From the NCBI GenBank assembly GCA_030637805.1, contig DAOWFV010000006.1, forward strand, positions 1 through 7,656: a DNA stretch of 7,656 nt. Direction: 5' to 3'. Of this stretch, positions 1-6,591 are shown piece after piece. The position numbers and the translations under genes were made by a program. The notes under the pieces are model-generated. The model had not been told where the DNA came from. It saw only the letters and a program-made list of their open reading frames with translations, and did no database searches. How positions within the stretch are numbered: the stretch's first letter is position 1; every line of letters starts with the position of its first letter. The stretch is from Acidobacteriota bacterium. Lineage in GTDB: Bacteria; Acidobacteriota; Thermoanaerobaculia; Thermoanaerobaculales; Sulfomarinibacteraceae.

Positions 1-1500
1 CACGGATTGGTCGGAACCGCCGGAAGCCTCGGGTTCTTGTCCGTAGCGAAGACCGCCCGCCGTCTGGAACGCCGTCTGGTCGCCCTGCTCGAAGGGGCGG
101 AGGACCCCACGGCCGAGCAGCAGATCGAGATCGGATCGTGGTTTGCGCGGATCGAAGACGCTTCCCGTGAGGACAGGGGCGGAGCGATGGTGCCGAGCGC
201 TGCCAAGATCTCCGTCTCGCAACCGGCGGTCCCGGTCGAGCAGCGAAATCTGATCGTGGTTATCGAGGAGGAGGGGCCTTTCGCCGACGAGCTGTCGCTC
301 CAGCTCGGGCATTTCGGCTTCGAGCTGCAGGTGTTCCAGAGCGTCGGCGAAGTTGCGGATGGTACGGAGGACCGGCGGCCGGCGGCGGTGATCATGGATC
401 TTTCGTCGACGACCGGGGACCTCGTGGGCGCCGAGGCGGCCGGTCGGGTTCGTGAGGTCCTCGGCTTCGAGGTGCCGGTGGTCTTCGTCTCCAACCGCTC
501 AGACATCGCTGCTCGGCTCGATTCGGTGCGGGCGGGGTGCAGCGGGTACTTCGTCAAGCCGATCAACTACAGCGATGTGCTCGAGACGCTCGATCGCATC
601 ACCCGTCGCGAGCCCGAGCCGTACCGTATTCTCATCGTGGACGACGAGCCCGACGCGGCCAACTACCACTCCGCCAACCTCAAGGCCGCCGGGTTCGAGA
701 CGGTCACCGTCACCAACCCCCTCAACGTCACTCCCCACCTGGTGGAGTTCCAGCCCGACCTGATCCTCATGGATGTCTACATGCCCGGCTGCTCCGGGGT
801 GGAGCTGGCGGCGGTGATTCGCCAGGAGGAGGCGTTCGTTGGCATTCCCATCGTCTTCCTGTCGCGGGAAACCGACCGCATGAAACAGATCGCGGCCCTG
901 GGCCAGGGCGGTGATGACTTCTTCACCAAGCCCGTGGAGCCCGACCAGCTGGTGGCCGCCATCGCCGCCCGCGCGCAGCGCGGCCGCACCCTGCGTCTGT
1001 ACATGGAGCGGGACGGCCTCACCGGGCTGCTTTCCCACAGCCGCATCATCGAGCAGCTCGAGGTCGCCGTGCGGCGCGCGGACCGGTCGGGAGGCCGGTT
1101 GGCGGTGGCGATGGTGGACATCGACGGTTTCAAGCAAGTCAACGACAACTACGGGCACCTGGTCGGGGACCAGGTGCTCAAGGCCCTGGCGTACCTCCTG
1201 CGTCAGCGCCTCCGCCTGAGCGACATGCTGGGACGATTCGGAGGCGACGAGTATGTGGTCATCTTGCCCGACACCGACGGTGCGGCGGCGGTGGAGAAGA
1301 TGGAGGTCATCCGCCAACATTTCAACGCTATCGAGCACTCCACCGGCCTCGGGCAGTTTTCCGTCACCCTCAGTTGTGGCGTGGCCGAGTTTCCCGCGGC
1401 GGCAACCAGCCTCGAGCTCATCGCGGCTGCCGACGACGCCCTGTACCGGGCCAAGCGAACGGGTCGGAACCGGGTTGCCGTCGCCGGCGGAGAGGATTGA
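1..1500 (+). CDS. HPt-REC-REC-GGDEF diguanylate cyclase response regulator (5' partial)
   Basis: The reading frame is open from base 1, so the TTG at 7 is not the true start and the gene continues upstream of the window. Residues below count from that TTG. The first codon in the window is CAC, and the segment H-G-L-V-G-T-A-G-S-L-G-F matches the phosphohistidine helix of an HPt domain, so only its second half is visible. Receiver 1 spans about residues 81-198 (D131 candidate phosphoacceptor, S162, K184), but its acidic pocket is E87-E88 rather than D-D. Receiver 2 spans about 206-325 and is canonical (D212, D213, D256, S286, K308). The GGDEF domain spans about 335-495, with GGDEY at 412-416 and an I-site R403-L-S-D406 placed five residues before it. 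This predicts an active, product-inhibited diguanylate cyclase (2 GTP to c-di-GMP) in the cytoplasm. The lipoprotein gene follows after 3 bases and a kinase after that, so it is probably the output of that relay. Confidence 0.93.
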   Translation, partial: HGLVGTAGSLGFLSVAKTARRLERRLVALLEGAEDPTAEQQIEIGSWFARIEDASREDRGGAMVPSAAKISVSQPAVPVEQRNLIVVIEEEGPFADELSLQLGHFGFELQVFQSVGEVADGTEDRRPAAVIMDLSSTTGDLVGAEAAGRVREVLGFEVPVVFVSNRSDIAARLDSVRAGCSGYFVKPINYSDVLETLDRITRREPEPYRILIVDDEPDAANYHSANLKAAGFETVTVTNPLNVTPHLVEFQPDLILMDVYMPGCSGVELAAVIRQEEAFVGIPIVFLSRETDRMKQIAALGQGGDDFFTKPVEPDQLVAAIAARAQRGRTLRLYMERDGLTGLLSHSRIIEQLEVAVRRADRSGGRLAVAMVDIDGFKQVNDNYGHLVGDQVLKALAYLLRQRLRLSDMLGRFGGDEYVVILPDTDGAAAVEKMEVIRQHFNAIEHSTGLGQFSVTLSCGVAEFPAAATSLELIAAADDALYRAKRTGRNRVAVAGGED

Positions 1501-1503
1501 GCG

Positions 1504-2445
1504 ATGGCGCGGTTGGGGCTCGCGCTGCTTGCGGCGGTCCTGCTGGCTCCCGGCTGTCAACAGACGCCGAACGAACCGGCGCCGAAGGAGCCCGCCCGGA
1601 CATCAGGTGCGACTGGAGTGCTCTCCGTGGGCTCGGTTTCGCTCAACCCGGGCCGCGAGTACGAGACCTTTCGCCCCTTCGCAGACTATCTGGCCTCCAG
1701 GCTGGGAGAGGTGGGGATCGGCAAAGGACGGGTGGTCGTTGCGGACTCCCTGAGCAAGATGGTGGCGGATCTCCAACGAGGGTCGGTGGATCTCTTCATC
1801 GACAGCCCATTCCCCGTGGCTTTCGTCTGCGATCGTGCCGGGTCTCGCCCGATTCTGCGGCGATGGAAGCGGGGCTCCGATGTCTACCACAGCGTGATCT
1901 TCGTCCGCGCCGACAGCGGGATCGCCTCGGCGGATGATTTTCGAGGGCGCATCATCGCCTTCGGCGAGCCTTTCTCGACCACCGGCTTTCTCTTGCCGAA
2001 GGCCGCGCTGGCTTCCTCGGGGTTGAGGCTGGTCAACTACGAGGACCCGGCGGCCACGATCCAGCCCGACCATGTAGGTTACGTCTTCTCCAACGATGCC
2101 GAGAACACCATGTTCTGGGTGCTCAAGAAGAAGGTGGCCGCCGGTGCTGTCAACGCGGACTACTTCGAGGCTCTCGCGGGAAGCCGCATCGAAGAGCTTC
2201 GGATCATCCGCAGGACCGAGGAGGTTCCCCGCAACGTGGTCTGTGTCCGCGACGGTCTCGACCCCGAACTGATCCGGGCGGTGGAGGAGGTTCTTCTCGC
2301 CATGGACGAAGACCCGCAGGGGCGGTCGGTACTGAGTGGATTCGAGCAGACTGCGAGATTCGACCGTTTTCCGGGGGGTTCGGCGGACCAACTCGGCCGT
2401 GTCATGGAACTCCTGGCGTACGTCGAGGAGGATCTCGGACGGTGA
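1504..2445 (+). CDS. PhnD-type periplasmic solute-binding lipoprotein, likely a sensor
   Basis: 313 aa. The N-terminus is a lipoprotein signal: M-A-R, a hydrophobic run, then A15-P-G-C18, with Cys18 the predicted lipidated residue, followed by a Pro/Glu-rich linker to about residue 36. The mature part resembles the phosphate/phosphite/phosphonate ABC binding protein family (PhnD-like). Visible motifs include F57-RPFADYLASRLG, V95-DLFIDSPFP, the IFVRADSGI strand (132-140), and F157-S-T-T-G, which resembles the S/T-rich anion-binding turn of PhnD proteins. The ATG lies 3 bases after the preceding stop with GGAGAGG upstream, so translation is probably coupled. No ABC permease or ATPase gene is present, while a histidine kinase follows and a diguanylate cyclase precedes. 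I therefore infer a ligand-sensing role at the membrane rather than uptake. The ligand is unknown; phosphonate, phosphite or another oxyanion is a guess from the family. Orphan transporter component is the alternative. Confidence 0.88.
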   Translation: MARLGLALLAAVLLAPGCQQTPNEPAPKEPARTSGATGVLSVGSVSLNPGREYETFRPFADYLASRLGEVGIGKGRVVVADSLSKMVADLQRGSVDLFIDSPFPVAFVCDRAGSRPILRRWKRGSDVYHSVIFVRADSGIASADDFRGRIIAFGEPFSTTGFLLPKAALASSGLRLVNYEDPAATIQPDHVGYVFSNDAENTMFWVLKKKVAAGAVNADYFEALAGSRIEELRIIRRTEEVPRNVVCVRDGLDPELIRAVEEVLLAMDEDPQGRSVLSGFEQTARFDRFPGGSADQLGRVMELLAYVEEDLGR

Positions 2446-2450
2446 GACCT

Positions 2451-2462
2451 TCTGTCGACAGA
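2451..2462. repeat. 12-bp perfect palindrome between the lipoprotein and kinase genes
   Basis: TCTGTCGACAGA is self-complementary over 12 bases. It lies in the 37-base gap before the kinase gene and is flanked by two GACCTT copies (2446-2451 and 2461-2466). It could be a protein-binding site or chance; no function can be assigned. Confidence 0.4.
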
Positions 2463-2482
2463 CCTTTGAGAGAGGGCAGCCG

Positions 2483-4237
2483 ATGCGCCTCGGTCTGAAG
2501 GGACGCTTCGTGGCCTTCGTAATGGCGACCACCATCGCCTTCGGGGTGGTGCTGACGGCCCTGGCCGTGCGGACACAGAACGACCGGCTGAGGCACGAGC
2601 TGGTGGAGCGGGGGAAGCTCCTCACCACCGTCATCGCGGCCAACGCCACGGACGCGATGGCGTTACTCGAGGTGCGCGAGCTGCGCCGGTTGCTCGCGGA
2701 GGTTCTCGACCAGGAGAATGTGCTCGAGGCGGTGGCATTTGACGAGGATGGCCGTGTGTATACCGATGGGACGCTGGAAAACCCGTCGAAGCACACCCCG
2801 ATCGGTGAAGCGGAGCGCCGGCACACGATCGCCTCTGACGCGCTGCTTGTAGAGTTTTCCGGCGATGTGATGACCGTGACGAGGCCGGTATGGCTCGGCG
2901 GGCGTCCGCTTGGCGGGGTTCGTCTCCGCTACTCTCTGGCGGGCCTCGCCCGTGACCAGGCAGTGTTGGCCCGCCGTACCGCGATGGTGGGTGCAGTATT
3001 CACGGTGCTCGCGGTGTTGGCGGCGGCCCTGCTGACCGAGGCGGTGACCCGTCCCCTGAAGGAGGTGATCCGGGCGACGCGCTCCCTCGCCAGGGGAGAA
3101 GCCGTACCGACCCTCCGCGTGCGCACCTCCGACGAGGTCGGGGAGCTGGCGGCCGCGTTCAACGAGATGACCCGTCGACTGCGGGAGACCACGGTGTCCC
3201 GCGACGCCGTGGACCGCGTCCTCGGCACCATGGGGGAATGCCTGATTGTGATCGGACCGGACGGCACGATCGACCGTGTCAACAAGGCCGTCAGCAAGCT
3301 TGCCGGTCTGCCCGAGGACGAACTGGTCGGGCGCCCCTGTGATGAGCTCATCGGAACACCCGAAGGCTTCCGGTCGCTCATCGACGCCGTGAGCGCCGAG
3401 GGACCGGTGCACGGTCTGGAAACCGAAATGCTGGTGAAGGACGGAGCGGCGGTGCCGATGATGGTATCTGTAGCCCCCATGGCCCAATCGTCGGACCGAC
3501 CTCAGGCATTCGTCGTGGTTGCGTCGGACCTCAGTGAGCGGGTGCGGATCGAGCGCCAGAAGGACGAGTTCGTGGCCATGATCCACCATGAGGTGCGCGG
3601 CCCGCTGACCGCAGTGCATGGCGCCCTCGGACTCCTCGCGGGCGGAGTCGCGGGGGAACTCAGTGACCGCGCCCGGGGCCTGGTGGAGATTGCGCTGCGC
3701 AACAGCGAGCGGATGGAGCGTCTGGTCGATGACCTGCTTGCGGCGCGGAAGCTGGACACGGGGAAGATGGACTTCCGCATGGAGGATGCTGACCTGATGC
3801 CCCTCGTCGAGCAGGCGATGGAGGCCACGTCCTCGTACGGCACCAAATTCGATGTCCAGTTCGACCTCGACGGGAGAGTGGAAGGCGCCCGCGTTCGGGT
3901 CGATCCGGACAGGTTGATCCAGGTCTTGACCAACGTGCTCTCCAATGCCGTCCGATTCTCCCCGGCAGGGGAGACCGTGACGGTGTCGGTCACCCGCCGC
4001 GAGAAAAATCTTCGGGTGTCGGTGGTGGACCGGGGTCCGGGGATACCGGAGGAGTTCCGAGATCAGGTGTTCGAGAAGTTCGCGCAGGCCGGTCCCGACG
4101 ACTGGCGGCATCAGAGCGGCACCGGATTGGGGATGAGCATCTCCAGGGCGATCATGGAGGAGCTTGGCGGCGACATCTTCTTCGAAAGCGAGATGGACGT
4201 TGGCACCACCTTCTTCGTCGATCTGCCGGAAGCGTAA
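2483..4237 (+). CDS. Membrane sensor histidine kinase (TM-sensor-TM-HAMP-PAS-HisKA-HATPase)
   Basis: 584 aa from the ATG at 2483, chosen because GAGAGAGGG lies just upstream; the frame is open back to 2336, but that part overlaps the lipoprotein gene and has no kinase-like sequence. Domains: TM1 about 7-29; extracytoplasmic sensor about 30-164, possibly a single-Cache-like fold; TM2 about 166-188; HAMP about 189-241; PAS about 244-348; HisKA about 361-426 with H-H-E-V-R-G-P-L, phospho-accepting His369; HATPase_c about 471-581 with N484 and N488 (N box), D516-R-G-P-G (G1), FEKF (F box) and G546-T-G-L-G (G2). All catalytic motifs are intact. There is no receiver in the protein, so phosphate must go to another protein; the HPt/REC protein two genes upstream is the obvious partner, and the adjacent lipoprotein a plausible ligand-presenting partner. 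Both links are inferred from gene order. Confidence 0.94.
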   Translation: MRLGLKGRFVAFVMATTIAFGVVLTALAVRTQNDRLRHELVERGKLLTTVIAANATDAMALLEVRELRRLLAEVLDQENVLEAVAFDEDGRVYTDGTLENPSKHTPIGEAERRHTIASDALLVEFSGDVMTVTRPVWLGGRPLGGVRLRYSLAGLARDQAVLARRTAMVGAVFTVLAVLAAALLTEAVTRPLKEVIRATRSLARGEAVPTLRVRTSDEVGELAAAFNEMTRRLRETTVSRDAVDRVLGTMGECLIVIGPDGTIDRVNKAVSKLAGLPEDELVGRPCDELIGTPEGFRSLIDAVSAEGPVHGLETEMLVKDGAAVPMMVSVAPMAQSSDRPQAFVVVASDLSERVRIERQKDEFVAMIHHEVRGPLTAVHGALGLLAGGVAGELSDRARGLVEIALRNSERMERLVDDLLAARKLDTGKMDFRMEDADLMPLVEQAMEATSSYGTKFDVQFDLDGRVEGARVRVDPDRLIQVLTNVLSNAVRFSPAGETVTVSVTRREKNLRVSVVDRGPGIPEEFRDQVFEKFAQAGPDDWRHQSGTGLGMSISRAIMEELGGDIFFESEMDVGTTFFVDLPEA

Positions 4238-4238
4238 C

Positions 4239-4257
4239 GGAAGAAAAATAGGCTTCC
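4239..4257 (+). other. Small hairpin after the kinase gene
   Basis: GGAAG (4239-4243) can pair with CTTCC (4253-4257) across a 9-base A-rich loop, beginning one base after the kinase stop codon. There is no T-run, so it is at most a weak or factor-dependent terminator separating the kinase operon from the next gene. Confidence 0.25.
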
Positions 4258-4270
4258 CGACTGACCCCGG

Positions 4271-4300
4271 TTGGACATCGGTGGGGGGGCGCGTTATCTT
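4271..4300 (+). promoter_or_regulatory. Candidate promoter close to the PATAN/DUF4388 gene start
   Basis: TTGGAC (4271-4276) and TATCTT (4295-4300) are spaced 18 bases apart, a modest match to sigma-70 elements (3/6 and 4/6). The implied transcription start, about 4306-4308, would lie only some 5 bases before the ATG at 4312. That fits the lack of any Shine-Dalgarno sequence there. The match is weak on its own; the combination makes it worth recording. Confidence 0.35.
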
Positions 4301-4311
4301 CAAATGACGCC

Positions 4312-5463
4312 ATGGCGATATCCGGAAACCTCCAAACAATGCACCTGGCGGAGATCCTCCAGTGGCTGGCGAACGGCCTCCACACGGGCACGTTGGTCGT
4401 CAGCAAGGGGGCGGTGGAGAAGAAGGTCTACTTCCGCGAAGGCGTCATTCTCTCCTCGTCGAGCTCCGACCCGAAGGGTTTCCTGGGGCATTTTCTGGTC
4501 AGCAAGGGGGTCATCGGCGAGGGCGAGCTGGCCGAGGCGATGGCGAAGCAGGCCGAGAGCGGGGGCCTTCTGGGCGAGATCCTCGTTGATGGGGGCGCGC
4601 TCGACCGAGAGATGCTCGACTCGATGCTGAGGCTCAACGCCGAGGAGAACATCTGCGACATCTTCGCCTGGGAGGAAGGTGAGTTCAGCTTCCTCGACGG
4701 CGAGCTCCCGGACTACGAGCTGGTCCCGTTGTCGGTGGATGTCACCGGTCTGGTCCTCGAGGGGATGCGGCGCGTCGACGAGCTGGTCGCCATTCGGGAT
4801 GTCATTCCGTCGTCCCAGTGTGTTCCCGTCGTGGTGGCATCGCTGGTGGACGAGACCGAGCTCGATCTGGGTTGGCTGGGGGTCTTGGAGGCGGTGGACG
4901 ACGACCGCAGCATCGACGACATCTGCCTCCACACGCACTCCAGCGAGTTCTTCGTCTCCCAGGTGCTGTACCAGGGGGTGCAGGAAGGGCGCCTGAAGAT
5001 CGTCCGTCCACGTGTCGTGGTCGCCGAGCCCGAGCTGGAGACCAAGGCGGAAGACAAGAACGGCGCACCGCTGACCAACGCCGAGGCCATGGTCGCAGAA
5101 GCTCTCGCCCACATCCGTGCGGGTGTGTATGAGCCGGCGGCCCGTTACCTGAGGGCCGCGGCCAGTCTCGAGCCGAACAACCGCGAGATTTCGATGGTCG
5201 TCCGTGAGCTGGAGGGAGAGATCCGTTCCAGCCTCGAGGTCGAGGGTGTCGAGTCGGAACGCATCCCGGTGCTCGAAACCACGCTCGACGACCTACGGGC
5301 GATGAGCTTCTCCCCGGAGGAGGGCTTCATCCTGTCTCGCATCAACGGGAGCAGCGATATCGCCTCCATCATGAAGATCTCGCCGCTTTCCGAGCTTGAC
5401 TCGATGCTCGTCTTTTGGAAGCTGGCGTCCTCCGGTCACATCCGCCTCAAGAGCGTCGACTGA
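4312..5463 (+). CDS. PATAN/DUF4388-domain protein with TPR-like and winged-helix-like segments
   Basis: 383 aa, cytoplasmic (no signal or membrane segment). Residues 1 to about 110 match the DUF4388/PATAN pattern: M-A-I-S-G-N-L-Q-T-M-H-L-A-E-I-L-Q-W-L, then G26-TLVVSKGAVEKKVYFREG, typical of a domain found N-terminal to receivers or effector modules in myxobacterial and cyanobacterial signalling proteins. Residues about 185-230 and 320-381 look alike: an acidic start, D-D-I/I-A-S-I helix, then a helix ending in G-R-L-K-I or G-H-I-R-L, as in small winged-helix domains. Residues about 255-290 form one TPR-like helix pair (G271-V-Y-E-P-A-A-R-Y-L through L286-E-P-N-N). There is no receiver, catalytic or GTPase motif, so an adaptor role in signalling, gliding or gene control is the best guess. 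No Shine-Dalgarno precedes the ATG. It lies 74 bases after the kinase gene, probably in a separate transcript. Confidence 0.87.
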   Translation: MAISGNLQTMHLAEILQWLANGLHTGTLVVSKGAVEKKVYFREGVILSSSSSDPKGFLGHFLVSKGVIGEGELAEAMAKQAESGGLLGEILVDGGALDREMLDSMLRLNAEENICDIFAWEEGEFSFLDGELPDYELVPLSVDVTGLVLEGMRRVDELVAIRDVIPSSQCVPVVVASLVDETELDLGWLGVLEAVDDDRSIDDICLHTHSSEFFVSQVLYQGVQEGRLKIVRPRVVVAEPELETKAEDKNGAPLTNAEAMVAEALAHIRAGVYEPAARYLRAAASLEPNNREISMVVRELEGEIRSSLEVEGVESERIPVLETTLDDLRAMSFSPEEGFILSRINGSSDIASIMKISPLSELDSMLVFWKLASSGHIRLKSVD

Positions 5464-5486
5464 TCGCTTCGCCGCCCTCGCCACGA

Positions 5487-5508
5487 AACCCGGTGAGATA
5501 AGCGGGTT
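5487..5508. promoter_or_regulatory. Inverted repeat, candidate TetR operator
   Basis: AACCCG (5487-5492) and CGGGTT (5503-5508) are perfect 6-bp arms around a 10-base spacer, 22 bases in all. The element ends 4 bases before the -10-like GATAAT of the tetR-type gene, so it covers the expected -35 region. TetR-family repressors commonly bind such palindromes and repress their own genes, so autoregulation is a reasonable inference. It could instead be a small hairpin ending the upstream transcript, although no T-run follows. Confidence 0.45.
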
Positions 5509-5512
5509 AGTG

Positions 5513-5518
5513 GATAAT
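5513..5518 (+). promoter_or_regulatory. -10-like hexamer at the TetR-family gene start
   Basis: GATAAT matches TATAAT at 5 of 6 positions and overlaps the first in-frame ATG (5517). Transcription would start about 5525-5526, at the third in-frame ATG (5526), giving a leaderless message. No good -35 (5490-5495 is CCGGTG) and no Shine-Dalgarno is visible. Confidence 0.4.
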
Positions 5519-6182
5519 GCCCATGATGGGTAGATTGATCGATCGCGAGAAACGGGAGCAGGCGCGACGGCAGCGGGTCGAGCGCAAGCGGAGGATTCTC
5601 AAAGAGGCGCGCAGCTCCTTCGAGCGGCTGCCCTTCGTGGAGGTGACCCTGGACTCCATCGGGCATCGGGCCCAGGTCGACCGCGGAGTGGCCTCGATGT
5701 ACTTCGAGAGTAAGGAGGGGATCTTCCTCCTGCTCCTGAAGGAAGACCTCGAGGAGTGGTTCGCCTCCATGGAGGAGGAGCTCGAGGCGTGCCGCAAGCC
5801 GCTGTCCAGGGAGCGGCTCGCTCGATTGCTGGCTGAGAGCCTGGCCGGGCGCCCCGCGATGACCCGCCTCATGAGCCTGGCCCCCGTCGTCTTCGAGCAG
5901 AACCTCGACGTGATGGAGGTCTTTCGCTTCCAGCGCTGGCGACGGGACCGTATGGATGAAGTCGGAGAGGCGATGGACGGCGCCGCGGACCGCCCCATTC
6001 CCGATGGGGGAGTTCGCCTGCTGCATCTCGTCCAGCTGATCGCGGCCGGTCTCGAGCCGTTAGCCCACCCCAAGGGCAGCGCGGCCTATGAGCTTGCCGA
6101 CCCCGAATTCGCGGTCTTTCGGATCGACCTGCGCGAGGAGCTGGAGTCGCTGATCGCGGCAGCCCTCGCCTCCAAAGGCTGA
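5517..6182 (+). CDS. TetR/AcrR-family transcriptional regulator
   Basis: 221 aa from the ATG at 5517; ATGs at 5523 and 5526 are also in frame. The one at 5526 may be the real start, because a -10-like GATAAT overlaps the first ATG and no Shine-Dalgarno precedes any of them. The N-terminus is very basic (R/K-rich residues 6-27). Residues about 27-75 form the TetR DNA-binding domain: helix 1 I27-LKEARSSFERL, helix 2 T44-LDSIGHRA, recognition helix V54-DRGVASMYF, then the signature F63-E-S-K-E-G-I-F. The rest (about 80-221) is a helical ligand-binding and dimerisation domain that I cannot place in a subfamily. The usual family length is about 190-220 aa. It probably represses its own gene through the inverted repeat at 5487-5508. 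The selenoprotein gene 520 bases downstream could be a target, but no copy of the repeat is seen there. Confidence 0.92.
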   Translation: MPMMGRLIDREKREQARRQRVERKRRILKEARSSFERLPFVEVTLDSIGHRAQVDRGVASMYFESKEGIFLLLLKEDLEEWFASMEEELEACRKPLSRERLARLLAESLAGRPAMTRLMSLAPVVFEQNLDVMEVFRFQRWRRDRMDEVGEAMDGAADRPIPDGGVRLLHLVQLIAAGLEPLAHPKGSAAYELADPEFAVFRIDLREELESLIAAALASKG

Positions 6183-6186
6183 AACA

Positions 6187-6211
6187 GCGCGCGCTTGCCT
6201 CTGCCGCGCGC
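6187..6211 (+). terminator. GC-rich hairpin after the TetR-family gene
   Basis: GCGCGCG (6187-6193) pairs with CGCGCGC (6205-6211) around an 11-base loop, starting 5 bases after the stop codon. A second hairpin follows: GGCCC (6236-6240), loop TTC, GGGCC (6244-6248). Neither has a T-run, so factor-independent termination is unproven. Confidence 0.35.
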
Positions 6212-6282
6212 CGGCGGGCTACCTGAGCCTTCCAGGGCCCTTCGGGCCGATAGAACACAATATGACATCCAATTCGTGCGGC

Positions 6283-6350
6283 CGAGATCCGGCTTCGCCC
6301 TGTGGGCATCGCCGTGACAGGCGCGGGGCGCTTCGCTCAGGATGACAGCG
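6283..6350 (-). repeat. Split copy of a widespread bacterial interspersed repeat
   Basis: Read on the minus strand, TGTCATCCTGAGCGAAGCG (about 6329-6347) is one half and GCGAAGCCGGATCTCG (6283-6298) the other half of a short motif I recall from intergenic regions of many environmental bacteria, where the halves are usually fused. Here they are separated by about 30 bases that carry their own inverted repeat, CCTGT (6299-6303) and ACAGG (6317-6321). Recognition is from memory and its mechanism of spread is unknown to me. Confidence 0.45.
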
Positions 6351-6418
6351 AAATGGAGGCGCCATCGCACCCGCTGGGTGCCAGTAACGCGCCCAAGCGC
6401 GGGCAGCTTGCCTCGAGC

Positions 6419-6509
6419 CGCCCTACCGCCTCCCCGCGCTGATAATTCAGAATTGAGAATTGAGAATTGAGAATTCGCCCTCGCCTCCCCGCGCCGATAA
6501 ATCCGAATT
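6419..6509 (+). repeat. Imperfect direct duplication of about 35 bases
   Basis: Copy 1 is 6419-6454 and copy 2 is 6476-6509. Both share CGCCCT, then GCCTCCCCGCGC, then GATAA, then GAATT, with a 2-base length difference and a few substitutions. Copy 1 runs directly into the first heptanucleotide array; copy 2 begins at its last base. A related CCGAATTCC recurs at about 6503-6511 and 6544-6552. Confidence 0.7.
6449..6476 (+). repeat. Heptanucleotide tandem array, unit AGAATTG
   Basis: Four consecutive 7-base units: three exact AGAATTG (6449-6469) and a final AGAATTC (6470-6476). A degenerate unit ATAATTC (6442-6448) precedes them. Shifted in phase the unit is TTGAGAA. It is non-coding. Confidence 0.9.
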
Positions 6510-6563
6510 CCCGGCTTCGTGCTCCGCACTACGCCGTGGCAAGCCGAATTCCACCCGTGCCCG

Positions 6564-6591
6564 AACTCAAAACTCAAAACTCAAAACTCAA
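6564..6591 (-). repeat. Heptanucleotide tandem array, unit AACTCAA
   Basis: Four exact AACTCAA units followed by a partial AACTGA (6592-6597). On the minus strand the unit is TTGAGTT, sharing the TTGAG core with the array at 6449-6476, which carries TTGAGAA on the plus strand. The two arrays are thus diverged inverted relatives about 87 bases apart. Confidence 0.9.

Noticed and set aside
499..1560. Minus-strand 353-aa ORF opposite the diguanylate cyclase
   Set aside because: A shadow of the real gene's codon bias, without recognisable motifs.
1504..2445. Complete phosphonate transport operon
   Set aside because: Only the binding protein is present; no permease or ATPase lies within the window, and neighbours are signalling proteins.
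2336..2482. Upstream extension of the kinase to 2336
   Set aside because: It overlaps the lipoprotein coding sequence, has no ribosome site and encodes basic, low-complexity sequence; the ATG at 2483 has a good Shine-Dalgarno and starts directly before TM1.
2663..4339. Minus-strand 558-aa ORF opposite the kinase
   Set aside because: Long antisense open frames are common in GC-rich genes; composition is His/Arg-rich with no domain, and the plus-strand kinase is unambiguous.
6086..6577. Minus-strand 163-aa ORF through the intergenic region
   Set aside because: Its sequence comes from the repeats (for example N-S-Q-F-S-I-L-N-S-E-L from the heptads) and it overlaps the end of the TetR-family gene.
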